A stretch of DNA of 8,340 bases from CAZTLI01 sp964614375 (GTDB taxonomy: Bacteria > Chloroflexota > Anaerolineae > Aggregatilineales > Phototrophicaceae): assembly GCA_964614375.1 (NCBI GenBank), contig CAZTLI010000235.1:1-8340 (forward strand), read 5' to 3'. Below, piece by piece: positions 1 to 6,136 of this stretch. Numbering within the stretch: position 1 is the stretch's first letter; each line of letters opens with the position of its first letter. The position numbers were made by a program, and so were the translations under genes. The notes beneath the pieces are model-generated. The model was not told where the DNA came from, did no database searches, and saw nothing but the letters and a program-made list of their open reading frames with translations.

Positions 1-537
1 GTTTCTGTGTTCATACAGGCTATGTCACCTTACTATACCCACGGTGATGATATAGATACGCTGTTCTCGCTGTCCGGTGATGATTGTGCGCCGCCGTGTT
101 TTCTCGGTATCACACCGGGCGTAACGACATTGGACGAAGCGCAGACTATCCTCGAAAATGTATCGTGGATAGCGGATATTGAAGTCTATAATAGTGACAA
201 TTACCTCATCTGGCGCACGAACGATCAACAACCGACCTATTTAACAGACTCAGGCTATGTCTATGCCGATATGCGCGTCATCCGTGAAATGGTCGTGCCG
301 ACATACATTCCGTTTGGGGCGTATATGCTGACATTGGGTTATCCACAGATGGACGCCGATGGCTTCGTCGCGCTGTATCCTGAACGCGAATTGGGAATCA
401 TGCCGCTGCCATGCCCGCATTCTCCCCATGAATACTGGTTCTATTACAGTCAAATTGTATTTTATCGTCCTGACCATCCGGTATTTGATACAGCCGCCTC
501 ATTTTTCCCGCGTATTTCCGAAGTCTGCTGGATGTAA
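1..537 (+). CDS. Exported Cys-rich-motif protein, paralogue A (5' partial)
   Basis: The reading frame is open to the first base, and the usual N-terminal membrane segment (present in the next gene) is missing, so the true start probably lies upstream. A GTG at position 7 is the first start-like codon visible. Numbered from that GTG, the protein has the motif CAPPCFLGITPG at residues 27-38, then a 'LDEAQTILENVSWIADIE' segment, a 'PFGAYMLTLGYP' segment near 102-113, 'ALYPERELG' near 122-130 and a CP at 136-137. A last cysteine is at 174, close to the C-terminus. The four cysteines (27, 31, 136, 174) match the four in the following gene, suggesting two disulfides in an extracytoplasmic fold. I recognise the signature as a family of hypothetical proteins multiplied in Anaerolineae-like Chloroflexota. 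Its function is unknown, and I assign none. Confidence 0.8.
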   Translation, partial: VSVFIQAMSPYYTHGDDIDTLFSLSGDDCAPPCFLGITPGVTTLDEAQTILENVSWIADIEVYNSDNYLIWRTNDQQPTYLTDSGYVYADMRVIREMVVPTYIPFGAYMLTLGYPQMDADGFVALYPERELGIMPLPCPHSPHEYWFYYSQIVFYRPDHPVFDTAASFFPRISEVCWM

Positions 538-589
538 ATCCATTTCGACAATCGCTCACCATTACCACACATCCTACCAGCGCAAAACT

Positions 590-598
590 TGCTACAAT
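590..598 (+). promoter_or_regulatory. Extended -10 promoter for the second Cys-motif gene
   Basis: TGCTACAAT fits the extended -10 pattern TGnTAnnnT. It lies about 36 bases before the ATG at 634, leaving a short leader of about 29 bases if transcription begins near 605. There is no convincing -35 element at the usual distance, as is common with extended -10 promoters. The 96-base gap after the first gene stop contains nothing else I can name. Confidence 0.4.
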
Positions 599-633
599 GA
601 TGGCAGAGACGGTCACAATCACACGATTAGACA

Positions 634-1302
634 ATGTTCCGCACATTCATCAAATTCTGGTTTGGTCTAACGGGCGTCATCATCTTGCTGACGTTTGTGC
701 CGTTGGCGCTGCCGTATGACTACAGCCGCACCGAACCGGCGCGCCGTTGGCTGACGGACACGAATTGCCCTCTGCCGTGTTTTATGGGTATCGTGCCGGG
801 ATTTATGGACTATCGCGACGCCATAACGCTGTTGGAGGATGATGCGTGGGTCGCATCCGTCGATGAAACGCGGCTTATCCACTATGACGATGGCGGCAGT
901 GGCGACTTCGCATCGGGTGAAATTCGCTGGCAGTGGAGCGGCTTCCAACCCCTGTGGATTAACACGTTTTCGTTCGGCAAATTGGCAGTCGAAGACAACG
1001 TCGTGACGCGCATCGAAATCCAGACGACATTGACGTATGGCGAATTTTCGTTGATGCTCGGTCAACCGGAGTGGGGGGTCATTCGCACCTCGCAGCGGGT
1101 GGCGGGTGTGCCGCAAGCCAATCACTATGCGCTCTATCCCAATCGGCGTTTGTGGGTGCAAAGTTTATCGGAATGCCCGCTGTCATTGCTGCGAATCTGG
1201 GGGGCGCCGGTGCTGATGGGTCTAGGTGCTGACCCGCCGATACAGATGGGGGTGTATGATCTGGGTGGCTGGCTGCGAAATCCACCTGCGTGCGATTATT
1301 AG
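634..1302 (+). CDS. Membrane-anchored exported Cys-motif protein, paralogue B
   Basis: This 222-residue protein begins with a single hydrophobic segment at about residues 8-27, preceded by basic residues. It is either an uncleaved signal anchor or a signal peptide without a lipobox cysteine. The exported part carries CPLPCFMGIVPG at 45-56, 'DAITLLEDDAWVASVDE' at 62-78, 'LTYGEFSLMLGQPEW' near 133-147, 'ALYPNRRLW' near 166-174, a CP at 181-182 and a terminal cysteine at 220. These blocks line up in order with the preceding gene, so the two are tandem paralogues that have diverged strongly. The ATG has no clear Shine-Dalgarno sequence. Its own extended -10 promoter at 590 suggests separate expression. 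Function is unknown; the four conserved cysteines point to a disulfide-stabilised surface domain. Confidence 0.82.
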   Translation: MFRTFIKFWFGLTGVIILLTFVPLALPYDYSRTEPARRWLTDTNCPLPCFMGIVPGFMDYRDAITLLEDDAWVASVDETRLIHYDDGGSGDFASGEIRWQWSGFQPLWINTFSFGKLAVEDNVVTRIEIQTTLTYGEFSLMLGQPEWGVIRTSQRVAGVPQANHYALYPNRRLWVQSLSECPLSLLRIWGAPVLMGLGADPPIQMGVYDLGGWLRNPPACDY

Positions 1303-1305
1303 GAT

Positions 1306-1333
1306 TTGCGAGGAAGTGTGTGTCTGCTATGAT
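1306..1333 (+). promoter_or_regulatory. Promoter of the dual-specificity phosphatase gene
   Basis: TTGCGA at 1306-1311 is followed after 16 bases by TATGAT at 1328-1333, with TGC directly before it, giving an extended -10 (TGCTATGAT). Transcription would start near 1340, leaving about 30 bases before the ATG at 1370. The arrangement closely copies the promoter proposed at 590-598. Confidence 0.4.
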
Positions 1334-1352
1334 GAGATGGACTGACCATACA

Positions 1353-1373
1353 ATGAGTTATGGCGATTTATGA
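1353..1373 (+). other. Possible leader mini-ORF (MSYGDL) coupled to the phosphatase start
   Basis: An ATG at 1353 opens a six-codon frame whose TGA (1371-1373) overlaps the phosphatase ATG (1370-1372) as ATGA. Neither ATG has a good Shine-Dalgarno sequence, so translational coupling would offer a way to start the phosphatase. The same frame also has ATGs at 1329 and 1332, but these fall inside the proposed -10. A six-codon frame can easily arise by chance, so this stays tentative. Confidence 0.15.
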
Positions 1374-1963
1374 CTTCTACGACCCATTCTAATGACTCTA
1401 TCGAAATAACACCTCCCGGCGCATTCGCACGCATGGCGAGTTTGATGCGTACCGGGCCGCGCGCGTTGTTCCTGCGCTTTTATGACCAGATTACCCGTAT
1501 CATCACGGGCGCGCCCGTCCAACACCTGAGCGAAATCACACCCCAGCTTTATCTCGGCGGACAGCATCGGCGGCGTGGGTGGCCAAAAATGCAGAAAATG
1601 GGTTTCACGACGATTGTTAATATGCGCGAATCGTGGCATGACGACACCGCACAGGGTATCAGCGGCGATTATCATCTGCACCTCGTCACACAGGACAATA
1701 CACCCCCGATGTTAGCGCAGTTACAAGAGGGCGTGGTATTCATTCAGGCAGCAGTCGAACGCGGGGATAAAGTCTATGTGCATTGTGGTGTCGGCGTGGG
1801 ACGTGCCCCGATTATGGCAGCGGCTTATCTGGTCAGCACCGGCTTGACGCCCGACGAAGCATTGCGAAAAATCCGCGCCATCCGCCCCTTTGTCCACCCC
1901 ACCAGCACCCAACGCGCGCGACTCGTGGACTTCGCAGAATATCTGGCGCAGCAGACACCTTAA
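1370..1963 (+). CDS. Dual-specificity / tyrosine phosphatase-like protein (CX5R)
   Basis: This 197-residue, probably cytoplasmic protein has a DSP-type core. The P-loop is HCGVGVGRAP, with nucleophile Cys139 after His138 and phosphate-binding Arg145. The likely general acid Asp109 (in TQDNTPP) sits exactly 30 residues upstream, as expected for the family. 'ITPQLYLGG' at 56-64 and 'GFTTIVNMRES' at 78-88 match the start of the typical fold. The helix after the P-loop includes 'AAYLVSTGLTPDEALRKIRAIRP'. One oddity is Ala146 where most members have Ser or Thr after the arginine, a residue that assists leaving of the thiol-phosphate. Substrates could be phosphoproteins, phosphoinositides or other phosphoesters; the sequence does not decide. 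The ATG lacks a clear Shine-Dalgarno. The stop is one base from the stop of the convergent HD gene. Confidence 0.88.
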   Translation: MTSTTHSNDSIEITPPGAFARMASLMRTGPRALFLRFYDQITRIITGAPVQHLSEITPQLYLGGQHRRRGWPKMQKMGFTTIVNMRESWHDDTAQGISGDYHLHLVTQDNTPPMLAQLQEGVVFIQAAVERGDKVYVHCGVGVGRAPIMAAAYLVSTGLTPDEALRKIRAIRPFVHPTSTQRARLVDFAEYLAQQTP

Positions 1964-1964
1964 T

Positions 1965-2597
1965 TTAATCCGCTACCGGCTTCAATTCGGTATAGGCATC
2001 GACCAACCAGGGATGGACGACGCGCAGGGAGGCGCGCTGCTGCCATAGATAATCGCAGTAGACGAAGGCGGCATGGTCTATCGACTGTTCTAGCGCGGGC
2101 AGCAGGTCTGCCAGGTAGGGCGGCGTGCCGGGTTGATCCCACGCGATTTTATCGGCGATAAACACAATCTTGTCCAGCAGAGTCGCGTTAGCCTTCAACG
2201 TGGTGTGACAGCCAATGGCGCTGAGAATAGACACATCCGTTACGTTAAACATCTCGCGGGCAAAAACGGCTGACAATTTCTGGTGAATAATCATCGGGAA
2301 GGTGTCTTCTTCCGGCAGCACATCTATATCGAGGTCACGCGCCACCTGCGCCCGTTGTGGTGAGGGGATGATGACGCTGACATCATGCAGCCAACCCCCG
2401 ATTCCGGCCTTCGTTTCATCCGCGCCGAATTTCTGCGCCAATCGTCTGGCTTCGTTGGCGACGGCTTTGCAGTGTGCGGCGGTTTTTGGATGACCGTGAT
2501 GGACTAGAAATGTCGGGACATCCTGCGCGATTGTGCCACTGAACGTAAAACCAGCGGATAATGCTTGCAGCGTCGGGTGTAGTTCATTCATTTTCAT
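1965..2597 (-). CDS. YqeK-like HD-domain hydrolase (candidate symmetrical Ap4A hydrolase)
   Basis: The 210-residue protein carries a complete HD metal site: His42 (AAHCKAV), His71-Asp72 (GWLHDV), His105 (IIHQKLSA), His131 (CHTTLK) and Asp149 (FIADKI). The blocks 'IIHQKLSAVFARE', 'ILSAIGCHTTLKANATLLDKIVFIADKI' and the flanking spacing closely resemble YqeK. YqeK cleaves diadenosine tetraphosphate symmetrically to two ADP. Activity here is inferred from family resemblance. The start at 2597 overlaps the end of the glycosyltransferase gene by 14 bases. An ATG two codons later (2591) is equally plausible and sits better behind GGTGG at 2605-2601. The open frame runs further upstream to 2675, but that part lies inside the glycosyltransferase gene and is rejected. 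YqeK is usually found beside nadD and rsfS; here it is translationally coupled to a sugar-transfer enzyme instead. Confidence 0.82.
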   Translation of the reverse strand: MKMNELHPTLQALSAGFTFSGTIAQDVPTFLVHHGHPKTAAHCKAVANEARRLAQKFGADETKAGIGGWLHDVSVIIPSPQRAQVARDLDIDVLPEEDTFPMIIHQKLSAVFAREMFNVTDVSILSAIGCHTTLKANATLLDKIVFIADKIAWDQPGTPPYLADLLPALEQSIDHAAFVYCDYLWQQRASLRVVHPWLVDAYTELKPVAD

Positions 2598-4068
2598 CGT
2601 CCACCAGCCGCCAGATTTCGGCGTCGCCATGCAGCGGAATTGATTCGACAGTGGCGACGTGCTCATATCGGGCATAGACGAAGTTCAGCAGGGTGTGAAT
2701 ACCCGGTTCCCCGACGCTGATGAGATCGGGGAAGATGACAACGTATGTCGGTGGAAGAGTCTCCCATTCAGTCGTGAGCCTGTCCATCACCCCGTCGGCT
2801 TCAAAATACCAGTGCCAGCCCTTGACCCATGTTCTCGAAGGCAGCATATCGGTCATGGGATGGAGTTGGGGCGTGCTGTCCGTCTCCGGCAGGATAAACA
2901 GCGTATCGCCCGGTTGACGCAGCGTAATCAGGCGGTCTGCTACTGGAATGAGTTCGTCATGAGCGAGCACTGCCCCACGTCCCGCAGGCGCACTGCCATA
3001 AGGCGCGATACCCGTCCATGCCCATGCCGCTGCGAGTGCCAGCAATATCCCCGCCAGCAGCGCCTCACTCAACGGCGCGGCACGTAACCATGTCAACGGG
3101 GATTGCATACGCGCCTGACTATAGGCCGTCAACAGAACTATGCCCGACATCACCGACAGCAGCGGCAACTGCCCCATCACATGCACCTCGCCGGGACGGG
3201 GATATATGGTCGCGCTGGTCGCCAGATATAACACAATCGTCAGCACGCCAATGTGCCGATGCCGGGTGGTGTCGCCACGCCAGATCAGCAGCATAAAAGC
3301 CGGAGCGAGCACATTGGTCAACAGCACCTTGCGGACGAAATTGCCATCCAGCGGCACGCTGTCCATAATACCGGATAGGTTGAACTGCCAGTTCCAGTAA
3401 AGATAGCCATCGAGAATGTCGTTGGTTGCGGCGAAGAGTATTACCCCCAGTGGGATGACCAGCACAGAAAGCACGAAAATCAGCACATCACGCCATTTGT
3501 GGTCGCGTGGTATGAATAGCAGCCACAGTCCAACAAACAACGCCGCGCCAAAAGCGTGCTGCTTCGCCAACGTAGCCAGGCCGAGAATCAACCCGACCAG
3601 CAGCGGCGCAAGAAAGCCGCGTTTTTCTGTCCATAACCACACCAGTACCGCTATCAGGGCCAATAGGCCGAGGATACTGTCAAAGTAGAGGAGGACATTG
3701 CCATAGACCGGTTCAAACCATGCCCAGAACAGCGCCGCCGCTATTCCTGCGCCTTCATTTCCGGTCAATCGGGTCGCCAGCACGTACACCAGTATCGTCA
3801 CCACCAGCACCAATGTCAGATTGGCAAGCTGCGTAATCGTCACAGGTTCGAGCGGCAAAATGCGCTGTAAAAACGCCGCCAGCAGTGAACTCCCCGGCGC
3901 GTGCTGCTCCAAGATGGTGTCGAACAATACCATGCCGCGATTCATCATCCACGGAATCGCCACCTGGCCCGAATGGGCGGAAATCGACAACCAGAACAGG
4001 TGCGTGACAGTCTGCCAGATGAGCAGCACCAGCAGGATGATACGTGAAAGTCGCCAACGACGCGCCAA
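2584..4068 (-). CDS. Polytopic GT-C / GT39-like membrane glycosyltransferase
   Basis: This 494-residue protein has about ten predicted membrane segments (roughly 8-29, 80-100, 106-125, 127-147, 152-188 in one or two passes, 194-214, 245-263, 273-290, 297-316, 333-354). A soluble extracytoplasmic C-terminal domain of about 140 residues follows. The first large loop, 'NRGMVLFDTILEQHAPGSS' at 43-61, and 'LATLAKQHAFG' at 164-174 resemble ArnT/PMT-like enzymes, which move sugars from polyprenyl-phosphate donors outside the membrane. The expected Asp-Glu pair near residues 33-36 reads SGQV, so Asp50 or Glu54 may serve instead, or the enzyme may be atypical. The start is TTG, chosen because AGGAAG (4080-4075) lies six bases upstream. 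It overlaps the HD hydrolase and diverges from a GT2 gene, suggesting a role in envelope glycan or glycolipid assembly. The acceptor cannot be told from sequence. Confidence 0.82.
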   Translation of the reverse strand: MARRWRLSRIILLVLLIWQTVTHLFWLSISAHSGQVAIPWMMNRGMVLFDTILEQHAPGSSLLAAFLQRILPLEPVTITQLANLTLVLVVTILVYVLATRLTGNEGAGIAAALFWAWFEPVYGNVLLYFDSILGLLALIAVLVWLWTEKRGFLAPLLVGLILGLATLAKQHAFGAALFVGLWLLFIPRDHKWRDVLIFVLSVLVIPLGVILFAATNDILDGYLYWNWQFNLSGIMDSVPLDGNFVRKVLLTNVLAPAFMLLIWRGDTTRHRHIGVLTIVLYLATSATIYPRPGEVHVMGQLPLLSVMSGIVLLTAYSQARMQSPLTWLRAAPLSEALLAGILLALAAAWAWTGIAPYGSAPAGRGAVLAHDELIPVADRLITLRQPGDTLFILPETDSTPQLHPMTDMLPSRTWVKGWHWYFEADGVMDRLTTEWETLPPTYVVIFPDLISVGEPGIHTLLNFVYARYEHVATVESIPLHGDAEIWRLVDDENE

Positions 4069-4074
4069 TAGACA

Positions 4075-4080
4075 CTTCCT
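4075..4080 (-). promoter_or_regulatory. Ribosome binding site deciding a TTG start
   Basis: On the minus strand AGGAAG is followed by six bases and then TTG (4068-4066), which opens the glycosyltransferase frame just before its first membrane segment. No ATG or GTG in this frame has comparable support, so TTG is the best start. Confidence 0.6.
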
Positions 4081-4082
4081 TT

Positions 4083-4145
4083 ATGCCGTGCAAAACTATG
4101 CCCTGCAAAACGGGCACATCGTAGCAAATTGGGATGGTTTTGCAC
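4083..4145. repeat. Operator-like direct and inverted repeats between divergent genes
   Basis: ATGCCGTGCAAAAC at 4083-4096 and ATGCCCTGCAAAAC at 4098-4111 form a tandem repeat with a 15-base period and one mismatch. The complement of the core, GTTTTGCAC, occurs at 4137-4145, giving a third copy in the opposite orientation. The cluster lies in the only divergent intergenic region of the central block. The direct copies fall at the expected transcription start of the leftward gene, and the inverted copy lies within the spacer of the candidate rightward promoter. This layout is what a transcription-factor binding region would show. The regulator is not identified. Confidence 0.45.
4118..4126 (-). 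promoter_or_regulatory. Extended -10 promoter of the GT-C gene
   Basis: On the minus strand TGCTACGAT reads as TG-C-TACGAT, the same extended -10 form as the sites at 590 and 1325. Transcription would start near 4111, about 43 bases before the TTG at 4068. The tandem repeats at 4083-4111 would overlap the start site and leader. Confidence 0.4.
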
Positions 4146-4156
4146 AGGTTTATGGT
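4129..4156 (+). promoter_or_regulatory. Candidate promoter of the GT2 - SDR gene pair
   Basis: TTGGGA at 4129-4134 and TATGGT at 4151-4156 are separated by 16 bases, giving a partial match to a housekeeping promoter about 33 bases before the GT2 start. The inverted GTTTTGCAC element lies between the two boxes. The match is weak and other positions are possible. Confidence 0.28.
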
Positions 4157-4188
4157 CTAGAGTCGCATTTCTGCTGGAAAGTGAGCCA

Positions 4189-5049
4189 ATGATGCCCACG
4201 CTGTCGATCATCATCGTCAATTACAATACACGCGACCTGCTGCGAGATTGTTTGCAATCGTTGCAAGCGCAGGATGACATTGATATGGAAATTATCGTCG
4301 TCGATAACGCTTCGGGTGATGGCAGCGCGGCGATGGTTCATGCTGATTTTCCTGATGTGCAGTTGTGGGCGCTGAATCGCAATACGTGGTACTGCGGCGG
4401 CAATAACATCGGTATCCGTGCGGCGAAAGGTGATTATGTGCTGCTGCTCAATCCCGATACGGTAGTCCAGTCCGGCGCGCTCAAGCCGATGGTCGATTTT
4501 CTGGCAAGTCATCCTGATTATGTGGGCGTGACCGCGCAGCTACGGTATCCTGATGGGACGATTCAACGCACCTGTTCGCGTGTGCCGACATTTGGCTATC
4601 TGCTGCTGAATCACACACCGATTGGCTGGCTGTTACCTGCTCTGAAACGGCGCTTGAATGACCAGCAATGGTACGCAGACTGGAATCGCGACTCTGACCG
4701 GGACGTGGCAGTCATTCCCGGTTCGTGTACACTCATGCGACGAAACGACATTTTGCTGGATGAGACGCTGCTGCTCTATTTTCCCGAAGATGATCTCAGC
4801 CGTCGCATTCCCGGCAAGCGGCGTTATCTGGCTGCGGCACACATCACCCACCGCGAAAAGTCGGTCACACGCACATGGCTGGCAACCCGCATCTATTTTC
4901 ACGATATGCTGCGTTATGCGCGAACGCATCATGGCCTGCTCGCAGCAGGGATATTATGGTTGTGGTCGCGTCCGTTGTTGTGGGGGCTGTGGATTAAGCA
5001 AAAGGTGGCGGGCAAGGGTTTTCTGGCAGAAAACCCCTACGGAGATTAA
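4189..5049 (+). CDS. GT2 family glycosyltransferase (rhamnosyltransferase-like)
   Basis: This 286-residue GT-A enzyme transfers a sugar from a nucleotide-sugar donor on the cytoplasmic side of the membrane. It opens with 'LSIIIVNYNTRDLLRDCLQSL' type residues and has VDNAS (Asp39) for nucleotide binding and 'CGGNNIGIRAA' at 69-79. The metal-binding motif is LLLNPDT (Asp90), followed by 'PGSCTLMRR' at 177-185 and the acidic 'FPEDDLSRRI' at 198-207, the expected catalytic-base region. This is the WbbL-like rhamnosyltransferase layout, though the sugar is not certain. A hydrophobic C-terminal stretch at about 249-269 may bind the membrane. The start is one of two adjacent ATGs (4189, 4192) behind GGAAAG at 4176-4181. 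The open frame reaches back to 4129 without a ribosome site. A 52-base gap to the SDR gene suggests an operon. Confidence 0.88.
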   Translation: MMPTLSIIIVNYNTRDLLRDCLQSLQAQDDIDMEIIVVDNASGDGSAAMVHADFPDVQLWALNRNTWYCGGNNIGIRAAKGDYVLLLNPDTVVQSGALKPMVDFLASHPDYVGVTAQLRYPDGTIQRTCSRVPTFGYLLLNHTPIGWLLPALKRRLNDQQWYADWNRDSDRDVAVIPGSCTLMRRNDILLDETLLLYFPEDDLSRRIPGKRRYLAAAHITHREKSVTRTWLATRIYFHDMLRYARTHHGLLAAGILWLWSRPLLWGLWIKQKVAGKGFLAENPYGD

Positions 5050-5101
5050 TAGCTATGTCGTTTCCACATATATCGCACCTATTCGACCTGGAACTTTTGT
5101 G

Positions 5102-6136
5102 ATGAAAGCACTCATCACAGGTGGGACGGGATTTGTCGGGTCACATCTGGCGCGACAGCTTATTGACGCTGGACACACGATTCGCATATTGCATCGGACA
5201 AGCTCTAAACTTGATGCGCTGGCTGGTCTGGACTATGAATCGGCTATCGGCGATGTGACGGATGCCGATGCCTTGCGCGCAGCCTGTGGAGGTTGTGATT
5301 GGGTGTTTCATGTAGCGGCAGTGGCGGATTACTGGCGCGCGGACACAACGTGGATGTTTGAGGTCAATGTCGAGGGTACGCGCAAAGTCTTGACCGCGGC
5401 ACAGGCGAGCGGCGTGAAGCGAGTCGTTTTCACCAGCAGCGCCGCCGCCGTCGGAATCCGCGATGATGGTCAGCCCGCCGACGAAACCGTGGAATTTAAC
5501 CTGCCGCCAGAACGTTTTCCGTATGGCTATAGCAAATATCTGGCAGAAGGTGTCAGCCGTGAATTTTTCGAGCGCGGGCTGGACGTGGTGACGGTTAATC
5601 CAGTGGTGATTATGGGGCCGGGAGATATGAACCTTATTTCAGGCACATTCATCCTGCAAATTCACCGTCTGCAATGGACTATCCCGGTGACATCAGGTGG
5701 CGTGGCGGTTATTGATGTGCGCGATGTGGCACGACTGCACATTGCCGCTGCCGAAAAAGGGCGCGCTGGCGAACGCTATATCCTGTCTACTGCCAATTAC
5801 AGCAATCGAGAATGGTTCGGCATGATTGCGGAGATGATGGACGTTGGCAAGCCATTCTTGCCCATGCCCAATTTTGCATTACCTGTCATCGCGGGTGGGA
5901 TTGATGTGCTGCGGCGTCTGGGGCTTTCCACGCCAATCGACGCCAATCAAGCGCGTCTGGGCGGTCGGAATGTGTTTTTTGATGCGCGTAAGGCCGATGC
6001 CGAACTGGGCAAGCCGCTGATCGATATGGATAACAGTCTGCGCGATACCTATGCGTGGTATGTCGAGAATGGGTATATCAAAGATGGTTTCGTATCGGGC
6101 ACGTTAGGACGTATCGGCAAATTGTTACGCCGCTGA
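5102..6136 (+). CDS. HpnA-like extended SDR, NAD(P)-dependent sugar epimerase/reductase
   Basis: The 344-residue protein starts MKALITGGTGFVGSHLA, with the Rossmann glycine motif GGTGFVG at 7-13. An acidic GDVTD follows at 50-54, then 'VFHVAAVADYW' at 68-78, 'NVEGTRKVL' at 89-97, TSS at 111-113 and the catalytic YGYSK (Tyr141, Lys145). 'VTVNPVVIMGPGD' lies at 163-175. The 'HVAAVADYW', 'NVEGTRKVL' and 'PVVIMGPGD' blocks are closest to the HpnA / dihydroflavonol-reductase-like branch of extended SDRs, often called hopanoid-associated sugar epimerase. The actual substrate is inferred only. Beside a GT2 gene it may act in nucleotide-sugar or glycolipid modification. GGAA at 5090-5093 supports the ATG at 5102 (a GTG at 5099 directly precedes it). 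The same frame extends back to 4658 but overlaps the GT2 gene in another frame. The stop directly abuts the stop of the convergent gene. Confidence 0.88.
   Translation: MKALITGGTGFVGSHLARQLIDAGHTIRILHRTSSKLDALAGLDYESAIGDVTDADALRAACGGCDWVFHVAAVADYWRADTTWMFEVNVEGTRKVLTAAQASGVKRVVFTSSAAAVGIRDDGQPADETVEFNLPPERFPYGYSKYLAEGVSREFFERGLDVVTVNPVVIMGPGDMNLISGTFILQIHRLQWTIPVTSGGVAVIDVRDVARLHIAAAEKGRAGERYILSTANYSNREWFGMIAEMMDVGKPFLPMPNFALPVIAGGIDVLRRLGLSTPIDANQARLGGRNVFFDARKADAELGKPLIDMDNSLRDTYAWYVENGYIKDGFVSGTLGRIGKLLRR

Noticed and set aside
667..1285. Antisense open frames opposite the second Cys-motif gene
   Set aside because: They have low-complexity, Arg/His/Pro-rich translations with no family motifs, typical shadows of a GC-biased coding strand.
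2598..2675. 26-residue upstream extension of the HD hydrolase
   Set aside because: It lies inside the glycosyltransferase coding end, and the overlap start at 2597 or 2591 is better placed.
4083..4145. CRISPR-like interpretation of the repeats
   Set aside because: There are only two direct copies with one-base spacing plus an inverted one, no spacers and no cas genes; a regulatory site fits better.
4129..4188. 20-residue upstream extension of the GT2 protein
   Set aside because: No ribosome site is present, and it covers the promoter and repeat region. The GT2 fold begins right after the ATG at 4189/4192.
3755..4220. Other minus-strand frames near the start of the GT-C gene
   Set aside because: They overlap the well-supported membrane protein frame and have no recognisable domain.
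4658..5101. Long N-terminal extension of the SDR reading frame
   Set aside because: It overlaps the GT2 gene in another frame. The SDR fold begins at the ATG at 5102 with a Rossmann motif within ten residues and a GGAA ribosome site.
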